Shown here: positions 1-10,777 of the stretch, piece after piece
Layout of the letters: each line of letters begins with the position of its first letter
Position numbering within the stretch: position 1 is the first letter of the stretch
Assembly (NCBI GenBank): GCA_905221605.1
Contig: CAJNDS010002459.1
Location: 1 to 47,500, forward strand
DNA: 47,500 bases
Reading direction: 5' to 3'
Source of the DNA: Symbiodinium natans
Taxonomy: Eukaryota; Sar; Dinophyceae; Suessiales; Symbiodiniaceae
The notes under the pieces: model-generated
What the model was told of the DNA's origin: nothing
Databases searched by the model: none
The model's input: only the letters and a program-made list of their open reading frames with translations
Position numbers and translations under genes: made by a program

Positions 1-68
1 GCCCCCACAAGCAACCAAATTGACCGGAAGAGGAAGCGGGGCATCCGACAGGGCGGCCACAGAGCGAA
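1..68. repeat. Left copy of a diverged direct repeat
   Basis: Bases 1-68 resemble 552-620 in the same orientation. Both hold a CCACAAGCA start, a GGAAGAG block, a CGACAGGGC block and a GAGAG(C/T)GAA end, with scattered substitutions. The two copies are about 490 bp apart and bracket the C-rich tract and a hairpin element. This may be a segmental duplication or two copies of an unrecognised repeat. No coding signal was recognised. Confidence 0.5.
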
Positions 69-299
69 AATAGGGGTCGAGCCGGTAGCCTTTTATGGGG
101 ATATTTATGGGGATATGTTCAGAAACTATTTTCCCAAAAACATATATCCCAACAATGTATATCCAAAAATGCATATACCAACGACAACCCGTAAACAAGG
201 CAGGAGAAAAGAGGGGGTGGGGGGATGGCCAAGGATGGGTGGGCAACTGGGTGCAACGAGGGGGGAGGGGAGAGTCATTCTCAGAACAAATTTTTCCTT

Positions 300-430
300 C
301 CATAATTGCATTATACCTCCTTGCACCCCCTCCCCCATCCACCTTACCCCCCCCCCCTCCTCACACCCCGTTACACCACCCCTTACGCCCACCTCCCACC
401 TTACACCCCCCCCTTCTACCCTACCACACC
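300..430. repeat. C-rich low-complexity tract
   Basis: This stretch is a run of C-rich, T/A-interrupted sequence with repeated CACCCC and CTCCCC words. It creates long proline-rich open frames on both strands, which are compositional and are not called as genes. Confidence 0.7.
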
Positions 431-465
431 CCTGGAGGTAAAAACAAGCCATAAACCCTGAACCC

Positions 466-553
466 TGAGGGTGATTCCCAATTTCAAAATTTCCAGGATT
501 TTTCGGGAAAAATCCTGAAAATTCATGGGAATTTTCGGGATCCCCCTAGAGGG
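466..553. repeat. Hairpin element with an 11-bp perfect palindrome
   Basis: The centre, 494-517, is CAGGATTTTTC, GG, GAAAAATCCTG: perfect 11-bp arms around a 2-base loop. Outside it an imperfect inverted repeat continues, with GGGTGATTCCC on the left against the complement of GGGATCCCCC on the right. It has the look of a small MITE. No clean target duplication was found. Confidence 0.45.
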
Positions 554-620
554 CCACCACAAGCAGCCAAAGGAACGGAAGAGAAGGCGGGCATACGACA
601 GGGCTGCCGGAGAGTGAACA
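552..620. repeat. Right copy of the diverged direct repeat
   Basis: This is the partner of bases 1-68, aligned in the same direction with roughly four of five bases identical by eye. It ends shortly before unremarkable sequence leading to the 823-912 element. Confidence 0.5.
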
Positions 621-822
621 TATTTGATCCTGGTTGTTGTATTGGAATTCCATTGCTTCCAAGAAACATGTCGGTGCAAGCGATGTCTGCGCCCAAAAGC
701 ACCAATTAGCAGGGATCTCCATAGGCATAAAAGTGAAACAAAGAACTCGGCGTGAGCGACATGGGCATTGCCATGAGCACAGCCGTAAGCAAAGTAGCTA
801 TGGATCGTGAGATGGTCTTACA

Positions 823-912
823 TTGGGATGTTCCCCCTAACAGTCCTCCATAGGGATGAAAGTACCCCCAATCCCTATTAAGGACTGTCAGTACGAGGGG
901 GAAACATCCCAA
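823..912. mobile_element. 90-bp MITE with 8-bp target duplication
   Basis: The terminal inverted repeats read TTGGGATGTTCCCCC at the left and, on the complement of the right end, TTGGGATGTTTCCCCC. The octamer GTCTTACA lies immediately outside on both sides (815-822 and 913-920). An 8-bp duplication is typical of hAT-superfamily transposons, so this is best read as a non-autonomous hAT-like MITE. The interior has no coding capacity and folds back on itself, with AACAGTCCT facing AGGACTGTC. Confidence 0.7.
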
Positions 913-1021
913 GTCTTACACAAAGATCCCACAAACCAATCCGTCATCGAACGCCGATGACTTGACCTTGAGCAGCTGGAGGTGCTGGCGGCCGCATCAA
1001 AGCCTTGACCTTCACTGATTG

Positions 1022-1099
1022 AGGGGGGTTTTGGGGGTAAGGGTTTGTTCAAGATTCTACAGGGGGTTTTGGGGGGTAAGGGTTTTTTTAAGATTCTAC
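1022..1099. repeat. Two-copy 39-bp tandem repeat, G-rich
   Basis: Two tandem units (1022-1060 and 1061-1099) each hold a run of G, TTTT, a second G run, TAAGGGTTT and the shared end AAGATTCTAC. They differ at only a few positions. The GGGTTT words make the repeat telomere-like. It lies about 40 bp beyond the stop codon of the minus-strand gene at 1141-1716. Confidence 0.75.
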
Positions 1100-1140
1100 T
1101 GGTTTCCATCAGTTATCACCAATGCCCACAATGCATCGGA

Positions 1141-1716
1141 TCAAGATTTTTTTTGGCGCCTGAGAATCAGCCAAGTGACAAACAAGCCGCCGAATAGCGC
1201 AGCAAGCCAGAAGAACAAGAAGCCGACCGGCACCCCCCCAACGAAGCCGAAAGCATATTGGAATATTGCGGGAAAAGTTGAGCTTCCTGGATCTCCGCAT
1301 GACAATCCGTCGTCTGTTTCAAAGCACTCTACACCATCTCCGACCGATGGTGGATCACCACTGATTGTCACACCTGAATCCCCCATTGTAAATTCTGAAC
1401 ATTCCCGCATCAAGTTGGTCTTGCAATCAGGGCAGTGCATTCTGTATGTCTGGGAGCGACGTCGGCAGCTTGATTCTATGGAGCCTGAGCAGGAAGGCGT
1501 CCCAGAGCAAGAAAAGCAGGATGAAACCATGCATGTACGCTTCTCAGCGGCACCGCTTGCCGCGCCGCGCAAGACAGAGCCCACGATGATGCAACCGATC
1601 CACCCAAGTACGCAAACAAGTACCAACAGGAAGTGCACTCGTCTTTGGATTCTGAGTCCACGTCCACAACACAGACCATGTGATGCTTCCCACCATTCTC
1701 CTGTCAGGCAGCCCAT
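1141..1716 (-). CDS. Small Cys-rich protein with two membrane segments
   Basis: From the ATG at 1716 the frame runs about 191 residues to a stop at 1141. The first hydrophobic stretch is near residues 28-50 (reads HFLLVLVCVLGWIGCIIVGS). A polar middle follows, with many cysteines, including a CPDC pair and Cys-rich clusters. The second hydrophobic stretch is close to the C-terminus (FGFVGGVPVGFLFFWLAALF), followed by a basic RRQKKS tail. This suggests an integral membrane protein with a disulphide-rich loop; the lysine tail could be an ER-retrieval-like signal. No family was recognised. An upstream exon is possible because the frame stays open above the ATG. It lies just downstream of the TIR-like/TPR gene on the same strand. 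Confidence 0.5.
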   Translation of the reverse strand: MGCLTGEWWEASHGLCCGRGLRIQRRVHFLLVLVCVLGWIGCIIVGSVLRGAASGAAEKRTCMVSSCFSCSGTPSCSGSIESSCRRRSQTYRMHCPDCKTNLMRECSEFTMGDSGVTISGDPPSVGDGVECFETDDGLSCGDPGSSTFPAIFQYAFGFVGGVPVGFLFFWLAALFGGLFVTWLILRRQKKS

Positions 1717-2059
1717 GCTGTGCCGAATACACCGGCAGCTGAGGCGCACGAGCCAGCTATGTAGGAAGTCGCACTGACTAACAATGAGCCAACATGCACG
1801 AACCCAAACCAGGCCATGTTGACACAGTCATGGATCCAAGCTATCCACACTGAAGCCCAGCTAAGTTATGCTAAGTTCGTGAACCAATGACCGACTCCAT
1901 TCCAGCAACATCTCTCATTAATGGCCCTCAACAAGATCTTAAATCATGTACACTGTTCTGGATGAAGTGGAGTAACACGGAGGAACTCACATCGCAAATG
2001 TGTGCAAAGCTTGGCAGGACCCACGCTGGCTGAAAGCTGTCAGTCACAGGCAGAAAACA

Positions 2060-5000
2060 TCAGCTGACGATGCAGTACCGTGTCTTACGGAGCACCTTCA
2101 ACCGATCTTGAACCAGCTCAGAGAGAGTGCTCCCAATTCTATTCTCAGTACAGATACGTTCTGCCAGCTCCAAGACTTTCTTGGCTTCATCATCCTGCAG
2201 GGTTTCGGGTTTAGGGGCTTTTAGGAACATGTTTCCAAAAGGAGCAGGGTTTCGGGTTTAGGGTTTCGGGGTTTTTAGGAAGATGTTTCCAAACTTAAGG
2301 AGAGCAAGACGAGGGGTAGAACCAATGGTTTTCTTGGCTCTTCCAGGGTCCTGTTGGCAGTCCAGCAGCGCGCTGCCCAAATCCAACAGCACCAGAACGC
2401 CACTCTTGCTGTGCAGCTGATTTGCGTCCTCCGAATACACACATGCAACCTGCGCAACCCAGCCGCTTCGACTGCATTCGGTGCAACAACGAGTTGTTTG
2501 ACAACATCGGCCTCCAGAAGCTTCCTTGCTTGCCAGAGAAGCTCCAGCTCTCGTCGAAAGTCACCCAACTTGCAGAAGCATCGGGCAGCCCTTTGCACCA
2601 CTGAAGCACCTAGCATCACAGGCTCTGAGCGGCTGGCGCAATGACAGCCGCTGCATCTCACACAGCTACTTTTAGCATGCCTGCGTAACGCATGTTTAGC
2701 TGGCATTCGGCTCCACTCGCTGCGAGGCTGCGACCTTGAGGAGTTTGCAGTGAGCTCGTCTTTTGCAGAATGTCCTTGCTCGCCTCCTTGGTCTCAAGCA
2801 TTTTGGACACCGATGTTGTGCGGAAAGCCGCCGCTCGAAAAAGAAAACGCCAAAGGCCAAGCCGCAAATTCATCAAGAGCGGCTTGAAAGTCGCCCAGCA
2901 TGAAGTAGCACACACCCAGCTGCTGCAGCACATAAGCACCATGAGGATTGTTGAGCTGGCCCAATTGAATCCGTAGATCCTTCGCTTCCTGCGCGTGCTT
3001 GAGCCCTTCGCCTGAACCCAGACGGCACTCCGCAACTCCCATCATGGCCAGCAGGTCAGAGGCATCCAGAGATCCTGCTCCGGCGTCTAAGAGTGAAAGC
3101 ACAGCTGTCCGCACCTACAAGAACGAAGAACAACCTTTTAAAACATGAGACGATCTTCATGCATCCATGAATCGCTCCGAGCCGCACGCCTGCCTGATTT
3201 CCCAGGCCTTTCGGTAGTTGGTCAGAGACTCTTCCACGCGGCCCATCTCCTGTAAATTGGCAGCGATACAGGTCAGGACAGCAGCACCATCGTGGGACTC
3301 CAGCTGGCCAAGCAAGCGGAGCATCTCAGAAGCCCGGTGGAAAGCGTCTGCTGCTTCACCATTTTGCCCTAGGTAGTCATAGTTCTTCCCAGTTACGCGC
3401 CACAGATTTGCTTTCTCAATCGTCCCCGCATCGCCAGTGGTGAAGGCCGCATCTCTGGATGCCGATAACAACTTGTACGCATCATCGAACCTGCCCAGTC
3501 GATGCAGCAAATTTGCTGTCCTTCGTATGATCAAGATTGATCAAGCCGGAGGCATCCCACACATGTGAGCAGCAGGCGCTGATGCGGCGACTGTGACTAT
3601 CAAGCAGGGACTTACGTAGCTACTGCTGAACTGCTGCCAAGGAGCTCTGAAACAGTAGTTGCTGCAGCATCCCCAACCAAGCAGCCTCTGGACAGCTGAT
3701 CACGGCACTCGGTGCATGCAGCTCCGGCCAACCAGGAGAGCAATTTCTGCCGAACGACCTCAGACAGCATGCTGCGCAATGCTGCGACCTGCTAAAGACC
3801 CTCACATCACAGTCGGACTGCAGCCAGTCCATTCGGGCAGCGAAGCTTGTTGTTTTCTTACAGTTGCCCGAAAGCAAAGTTGAAAGACACACATCGTCCT
3901 CTTTGGGTCCCTGGCTTGATTGAGCTCGTCCAAGCCCACACTGTTTTGAGCAGCTTGCAGGATCATCTCCTTGTCACTAGCTACAGACGCCTCGGCAGTC
4001 CGTAAATCCAGCTGCTCCAAGGCAAACCACAAGTAACCTCAGCCCAAGGCTGTCGATGCACTCAGTACAGTACCGGCTTGACCCAAACGCGGGCGACGCT
4101 CATTGGCGCTTTCAACGTACATGCGGGGTGTCTGCAGTGATGGGAACACGCTTTCGTGGCTCCAACCCTGGTTATCCTTCAGTTGTGTCATGTACGACTG
4201 TACAGGACCGTATAGCACCCCAGACCAAAGAGAGGCCAAGCCAAGAGACTTGTGAAGGCCCCCTCGGAGATGCTGCTGCAAAAGCGCTGCACTTCGCTAG
4301 GAGGCATAACCACTGTGAGCTTACAAGACTCCTCGCTGAGCGCTGTGAAGAGCTCGAAGACGCACCAAGCGCGTGTCACGTACACCTTCGTTTTTGGTCT
4401 CTGCCTGTCCCTCCATCTCTGTCTGCATGCTCATGCGACAGCGTCTGAACTGGGGCTCTCCACATGTTGCTGCAATGTCTGCGGAATCTATCGACATGGC
4501 GCAGGACGCCGCCACCTCACAGATCTGACAATGCTTCCCCAACTATCAGCCTTCCTTGCAATCGAAGCGCAGGTTTGTCCCAAGGGGACATCAGGGCAAG
4601 CACTCTGCCAATGCCATGCACCCGGCTGCGGAACTCGCTGCGGAAGTCCTCGAAGGGCACCTCTTCTCCTCGCTCCCGGACCTGACGGAATTTGGTGTTT
4701 AGAGGTGCTTTAGGGTTTAGGGTTTAGTGTTTAGGGTTCTAGTTGCAATTTGCTTGCCAGTTCTAGGGTTTCGGGATGTTTCGGGTTTGGGGCTTAGGGT
4801 TGGGGACAAGCAGCTTGCCTCCACCACGCGATGCTGATTGATGCACAGGCAGCAGATCCAATAATATGTGCCTCTATCACTCGAGTGCCATGCGGCCATA
4901 ACATGTCAGCATCAAAAACAACCCTGATTCTGAACTCGGTCCAGGCACCCTTGTGGTCATGATGCTCTGAGTCGCAGTGATTTGAAAGAGCCGCAACTAC

Positions 5001-5310
5001 ATCCCCGACCTCGTAGCCCCAGGAATAGCTGAGCATATAGTCAGAGCGTCCGACGTGCTCTGCTCCGGTAAGTGAATCGACATAGGACGAACCCATTTTC
5101 TGCGTCCGTGGACAAAGCACGTTTCTGCTCCGGGCACGGATGACAACAGGTTCGATCACGTAGAAGCTGTCGTTGCGGGTGCAGCCCGATTCGAGAATTT
5201 GATCCACGAAATCGGTTCTCAGATGGAAAGAACTCACACCATTGAGGCAGTCTCCCTGTTCCGTGGAAGCCACGTCCATTGGAACGGTGTCTGAAACTTG
5301 CACTATCTTA
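2060..5310 (-). CDS. TIR-like/WGY domain plus TPR repeat protein, at least 11 exons
   Basis: Exons placed by frame and phase: about 5310-4949, 4871-4819, 4681-4571, 4385-4250, 4037-3916, 3788-3616, 3520-3163, 3114-2866, about 2640-2470, about 2428-2330, 2194-2060 (stop TGA). The N-terminal part carries GSSYVDSLTGAEHVG, MLSYSWGYEVGDVV, YYWICCLCINQHRVVE, LMSPWDKP and VYVTRAWCVFELFTAL, an alternating beta/alpha, TIR-like module that I know from many dinoflagellate and diatom proteins. A helical linker follows (LDLRTAEASVASDKEM), then tetratricopeptide repeats such as ANLLHRLGRFDDAYKLL, CYFMLGDFQAALDEF and RCFCKLGDFRRELELL. TPRs usually bind protein partners, so this is probably a scaffold or signalling protein. 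Its enzymatic activity, if any, is unknown. The first exons upstream of 5310 were not found. Exon phases agree at every join I could test. Confidence 0.8.
2197..2294. repeat. Tandem telomere-like intron repeat
   Basis: Two units (2197-2243 and 2244-2294) both begin GCAGGGTTTCGGGTTTAGGG and end TTTTAGGAA(C/G)ATGTTTCC. They fill much of the last intron of the TPR gene. On the coding (minus) strand they are C-rich, and the first unit contributes the CCCTGCAG acceptor used by the terminal exon. Confidence 0.75.
4685..4806. repeat. Degenerate TTTAGGG tract filling an intron
   Basis: Words such as GGGTTTAGGGTTTAG, TTTCGGG, TTTGGGG and CTTAGGG occur throughout this stretch. It corresponds almost exactly to the roughly 137-bp intron (4682-4818) of the TIR-like/TPR gene and is C-rich on the coding strand. 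The acceptor CAG at 4682-4684 directly borders it. Confidence 0.75.
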
Positions 5311-5534
5311 CACTTCAGACTCTCCTTTGAGAGCCTCAGCCAATGTATCGAGTCATGCCACCCGTGGGGTAAGCCCCCCCCACCCCCTCCGACAAACAAG
5401 GTGCATATGTATATGTAGATGTCTATGTATGTATTCATGTTCATACTGCCTTTAGAATAAGTACACTGAGCCTGGGACGACTTCTGTAGCTTTGTGCTGC
5501 TCACCAAAAACATTGACCAACAAAACTGTTTCAT

Positions 5535-8500
5535 ATGGTGCCTTCACAGGGGAGGTTGTCGATGCAGAAGCTTCTGCTCGGGAACTATGGGGCCTTCGTG
5601 GGTGTCATTCTGGAATGCTCCTTGCAGTTGAGGGTACCAAAGAGGCCAATGACAAAGATCAATCAAGACCCATCCATGTACACTTCATCTTCGCATCACG
5701 CTGACAAAGCTGGCTGGCACTCGCGGCTCCCGTCTTCTTTTGCGCTGGCGTCTATGTGTCTTTCCAGAGTTGTTGTGCAAGTGAGAAACTCTGGACGAAG
5801 AGAGCTTCACAGCTTTGAAGAATGGCAGAACGAAGAATTTTTCCAGAACATCCAGAAGAATAAGTGGGGATGAACGTCAATTGAAGCTCCCCGACACTTC
5901 TGAGGACTTCTTGGTTCTCGTGGACTGAAAGTCGAAAATTGCACACCTCTTTCAGCGCCTGGCTGGGAGCCTGGTGTGTGCCATGTCACTGTACAAACGT
6001 AAACGGAACACAACTTTTGCGCAGGGAACTCTTAGGGGAACCATTTCTCGCCGCTCACGACCTCCTTTGTATCCTTCGGTTTAACGCTGGACTCCAGCTT
6101 CATTGCTGTGAGGTTGTCGTCCACGACAACATACAAGGTCACGCCGCACCTTGGGAGAGTTGTGCATCCGGCTCTAGCCTTGAGATACGCAAGTGTGCTT
6201 TACTGCACGCCTGTGCTTCATGCAAGCAGCTTCAATCAGAGCTCGTGACGCCCTACTTCGGAGATCAGTCAGAGACAGACAGACGCAAACAAACGCAAGA
6301 ATTCTGTAGGCCAGCGCAGTTTTGTGAAAGGCCTTCTGAGTCTCCAGCACGGCAACTGCCAAGGCAAGACATCCAGCAACTCAAGCTTTGCAGGTATGAG
6401 GGAGCCCTTTCGAGACTCCTAGGCCCCAACACAGCCTGCCAGGAATAGAAGGACGTAGTCCCCGAAGCTGTCTGGAAATGCCACTGCCTGCTGCCATCTG
6501 CAGGCGCCACAGCTTCTTACAGATTTCACTTTGCTGGAGAGGGTGCTTTTCTTTGGCTAAGGCAGTTCCTAGCATTTCTCAGCCATGTCTGTCTGACTGT
6601 CATGTACTTTTTTAGTTTCTTGGAAGTGACAGAGAAGCGTCCAATTTACAGCAAACGGTTGCTGTCTGGCGCATGAAAATGCACAGAGCCAGTCCTTCCA
6701 ACACATCTACTGTGAATGCTGGCATGTCGTTGAGTTGCGCAATGTAGCTGCTGGGCATGAGCTTAGAATCATCGGCGCAGAAGAAGTCAGGTTTGACTGT
6801 TGTTCACCTGATACACGTGAAGAAGCCACCCCCCTCCAATCAAAGCCCTCTTAACAACTTGTGGCGTTCAAACCTACACTGAACTTGGAACCCTAGCAAA
6901 AACTATGTTTCTTAGGAAATATTATCGTGCCCCAAAATCAAAACTATTTCCAAGCATCCCTGAGAAGCAGGCTTCTTGCGGAAGTCCCTGGGCACCCCGG
7001 CTCTTGCGTGCGCTGCGGATGGCAGCAGCAGGGCTGCGCTGGCAGCAGCCGCTGTAGGCATCTGAGAGCACATGCGGAACGCGAACCGTGCAGTCTGTCT
7101 TTAGCCTTGGAAGTGTCGGCTAACAACCACAGAGTTCGTCAAAAGAAGCCCCCAAGAGGACTGCCTGTTTTTTGGAATCTTAGAGGGCACAAGCTTGCAG
7201 TACTATGACTCCTCGATTTGCTGCAGTCCAAGCAGTTCCAGCTATACAGTGAAAAACAGTCGGCTGGCTTTTCGAGTTCCTGGAAAAGAGCTTCGCATCA
7301 TCACAGCGCCACGAGATGAAACACATGAAACACGTTTCGGCAAATCTCAGCGCCCAGCCTTAAGCCCTGAGGCATGGTTCGTGCCAGCAACACTGCCTGA
7401 GGGTTTAGATTGGCAACCCATGATGCTCTAGTGAAAGGCTCTGAACCTTCTATCTTTAACTGCACCACCGGACCTGGCTGCGGTGCTGGCTGTAGGAAGG
7501 CATTCAAGTCGTTGGAGCACCACCTTCGCATGCTCCAAAAGAAGCATGTTTTGTGTTGTAGGGCTGAACCCAAGATTTATCACGGATGTGCCAGCATGCA
7601 CAGCTGATGTCCCCGTCCCTCCAGGGTTTCGGGGTTCAGGGTTCAGGCTTAGAGAGATGCCCAAAAGCCAAACCCCTTCGCCAAAACCATGGGCATGCAT
7701 CTTGAATGCTCGGCCATTGAGTGGTCGTTTCCTGCCTTGGACCTGACTGTCAAGCCTGTGGGAAAGGGGCGAACTGATGTTCCTGAAAAATGATGAAGCA
7801 ACCGTTGACCACACGCACCGCCTCTCCCCAGACAAGCAACCCTGCACAACCGCTCCACAGCCAGTACCTAGATCATGACCTCGCCCCCCACCCCCCCCCC
7901 CCCGCCCCCCCATGGTGGGTTCCGGTTTTAGGGCTGGGGTTCAGGGTTTAGAGTAGAGGTTTAGGGTTCACCCCTCCCCCCCCTCTGGTCCGTGGTGGTT
8001 CTGGGGTTGATGGCGGGCGCATATAACCCGGCATCCCTGGAACCGTAAACCCCCAAACCCTAAAACCAAGCCACAGCCACACCACGGTAAAAAAGGGAGG
8101 ATCTCCTACGAGCCGGTGGTGGCTGGGGAGTTTGCTCATGTCTATTTATATGTGTAACTGTTGCTATACCAACTCCCAACTTCAACCAATTAAAACGGTT
8201 CTGCAAACCACGAAAACAAGAACAGCCAGATGTTTCTACATTTTTTTGTCATGGTTATTCGTATTGCAAGTCGGCCTACTGTAAGTTGGATTAACTATTG
8301 CAAGTGAATATAAACATGCACAAACGATACTGAAACAAACTAGCTAGTTCGTGAGGTTCGAGTTTGTGGTTTTAATGATACGAAGTTGACATTTCATGTA
8401 ACTGGGGGGGGGGTTTGGATTCTACTACAAATCCAGAAGAACGTATGCACAAAATAGCAAGATTGTAGATGATCATAATGCTGCGCTTATATATGTTGGG

Positions 8501-8961
8501 TCATCGCATGCCCAAATGGTCTATGCTGGATGAACATCACGATGTATTACGCGATTTTAGTCGATTCCACTTCGGTGGACCCCAGCCATCACGCCTCCCG
8601 TGGCAAGTTTCATCAGCTCATGATGCAAGTGTGTTCATGATCGGTGCCTGCTCCCAAAAGCCAAGAGAGCCACCTGTACAGCTTGGCAGAAGACAGGTGC
8701 AGCCGGGTGAAGCCATGCATCGGGCAGGCACATGCTGAGATCAGAACTAGGAACAGCGGCCGCAAAGCGCGCCTGTTTGCAGAGAACTTGCAATGGATGC
8801 CAGAGCGTGTGCATGCATGCGAGAAAGGTGAGGTTCTGCGCCTCGGCCTTTCCATGACTTCTCCACGTACCATCGAAGAGAGGTTTGCTCGTCAGCTACG
8901 CAAACACTTGTTGGCAAAATGCGGACATGTGCGGGTGGCATGAGTGCACATTCACATCATG
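5535..8961. other. Gap with no supported gene
   Basis: I found no recognisable domain, RNA gene or convincing splice-bounded exon in this 3.4 kb. Open frames are short, and none carries a family motif. It contains telomere-like words near 7622-7650 and 7915-8065, a poly(C) run around 7886-7905 and a poly(G) run near 8404. The upstream part of the TIR-like/TPR gene may reach into 5311-5600. Confidence 0.4.
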
Positions 8962-9900
8962 TCAGCCAAAGCACAACTCATATCGCATCTTGAACATGTA
9001 AAGCAAAGCTCGCAGCATCAGATCTTGTTTTTTCCGACTGCCTTCATGCAGCTCGAACTGCAGCTTGCCGAACTTGCTGTTGCGAGTGCCTGCTTGTGCC
9101 TTTGGGGCGTCAACTACGGCGCATGATCACATCACAGCACCGGCGCTGCACATCCAAAGGCGGGAGGCCGCGGCCAGAAAGCAGGGACCTGTTGTTGAAG
9201 CTAAGGGGAAACAGGATCCTCTTTATTCTGTCACTTCATTGTTGCCTCCAAGACTGCTGTAAGCCCACACGACTGCATTATGCGCATTCTCAGCTGCTGA
9301 ACAAGAAGGTGCTTCAGCTTGCTCTCTTTTCGCACCATGCCCAGACTGTGAAGCACATGCCTTTTTGAATAAAGCTAACAGGTCTCTGCAGTGATGATAT
9401 TCATCCCCTGCGAAGCAAGGTCATGGGCTTCTTCAAAGTACCTCCACATTGCACGTTGGGTAGCTCGTATTCAGTTGATTGTTCACAGGTTGCTGAATCC
9501 TTAGCCCACAGATTCTCTGAGCCTCGCACGCCATGCGAGACGTCATGTAAGTTTTCAGAGAGCTCCAAACGCCCTCTCGAATTCAGATTGCTTTCCTTCC
9601 GCGTCGGCCTCACCTTGGCCTGTAGCATCACATTGGATCGGAGTGCACAAACTGAACGCCTGCTATCGCTCTTCAGCTAAGCTGGGTGGCTGGCTTACAT
9701 AGTATCCTGATGCTTGGTCATTGAGGAAGTCCTCAAGCGGATCCGACACGAATTGCGTGGACAAGAAAGTAACGGAGCCCTCGAAATGAGACGAGCCACG
9801 AGTCCTAACTTGCAGGCAAGCGGCGACTTTGGATACGAAATGCGCTTTGCCCCAGTCGTAAGTCGAGGCAATACCCCGTCTTCGCCTTTGAGTTCCAGAA
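8962..9900 (-). CDS. Unknown multi-exon gene (3' exons)
   Basis: Several minus-strand segments read as protein and are bounded by splice signals. About 9900-9704 holds TYDWGKAHFVSKVAACLQ and ends before GTAAGC. About 9675-9618 ends QAK before GTGAGG. About 9470-9384 holds AMWRYFEEAHDLASQGM. About 9355-9240 is helical, with its frame unsettled. About 9240-9133 holds LLSGRGLPPLDVQRR. The last, 9089-8962, holds KFGKLQFELHEGSRKKQ and MLRALLYMFKMRYELCFG before TGA. The final join works in phase: CGC split C|GC across the intron. No family was recognised; the helical middle could be TPR/PPR-like. The exon set is tentative. Confidence 0.4.
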
Positions 9901-9909
9901 CTTTGAAAC

Positions 9910-9992
9910 CTAAAGATTATTATTATTATTATTATTCGTACTATCATCAGTAGTATTATGATTATTGATTATTATTACTAGTGTTATTTCTA
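9910..9992. repeat. ATT microsatellite
   Basis: The stretch is a run of ATT/ACT trinucleotides with irregular interruptions, matching those at 19388-19670 and 34605-34730. Confidence 0.85.
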
Positions 9993-10362
9993 TTTTCATT
10001 GAGCGGAGCCTTCAGTGTTCTGCAGATAGCAAGAGTGGGACAGATGCCGAACAGAGCTGCATCTCATGCAGAGAGCCGATCTTGCTGTGAATTGTGCCGC
10101 TCCATCGGTCTGTAGCCTACATGATCGGCCTGTAGATGGGAGAAGTCAAACGGCAACAGCTTTCCCAACATCGTGGGCTGTGCTGGACGGGGGGGACCAG
10201 TTCCAGCGGGGAAAAAAAAAGCCATGCAATCAGGGCTTGCTCGGCAGAAACTTCTCAGGTCGAAACTCAAGTGCCAGCCAATCTCCATGTTGATGCTTGG
10301 TGGATAGGAATAGAGATCCCTCGGTGAATACATGGACCTGTCCAGGGCCCAAGCTTGCTGTT

Positions 10363-10461
10363 TGTTAGCAGGGAATGAGGGAATGAGGTACCTTATATGA
10401 TCCCTCATAGGGTAGAAATAGGGGGATATGGGGTACCCCATTCCCTCATCTACTGCTAACA
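10363..10461. mobile_element. 99-bp hairpin element (MITE-like)
   Basis: The 30-bp ends 10363-10392 and 10432-10461 are inverted repeats matching at 26 of 30 positions. They start TGTTAGCAG and end with the GGTACC pair facing the interior. The interior is G/A-rich with no coding potential. No target duplication was identified, so transposon origin is an inference from structure. Confidence 0.6.
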
Positions 10462-10725
10462 GTAAGAAGCAGCACCAACGAACAAGGCTCGAAGATGGCC
10501 TGATGTGCTTCTTCTTGTACGTCGCAAGGATGCCAAACGAAGTTTTCTGCTGCGCCTCAGCCATTGCACTCGTCATCGTCGAGCGAAGAGCTCACCGATT
10601 TTGGAGGCCCAAGCCTGCTGTGCTTGGGCCCATCTTCCCTTGATCAAAAACACCGGCCATGAGAGGCTAGGAGTCCAACTGTCCATCTATCTACGAACGC
10701 TGTTTGAAGAGAGACAGAAAGACAC

Positions 10726-10777
10726 CTTGACAAAAGGCTCAGGTGGAACCTCTTGACAAAAGGCTCAGGTGGAACCT
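10726..10777. repeat. Perfect 26-bp tandem duplication
   Basis: The 26-base unit beginning CTTGACAAAAGGCTCAGG is present twice with no mismatch and no gap (10726-10751 and 10752-10777). The perfect identity suggests a recent slippage or duplication event. Confidence 0.9.

Noticed and set aside
95-454. Overlapping proline-rich open frames on both strands
   Set aside because: They come from the C-rich low-complexity tract and have no domain, splice support or normal residue balance.
1019-1777. Long plus-strand open frame opposite the 1141-1716 gene
   Set aside because: Its residues are antisense to a better candidate with two membrane segments, and its first part is the G-rich tandem repeat.
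2998-3006. CTTGAGCC resembling the end of the dinoflagellate spliced leader
   Set aside because: Only eight bases match in complement, without the preceding part of the leader, and the site is inside an exon of the TPR gene.
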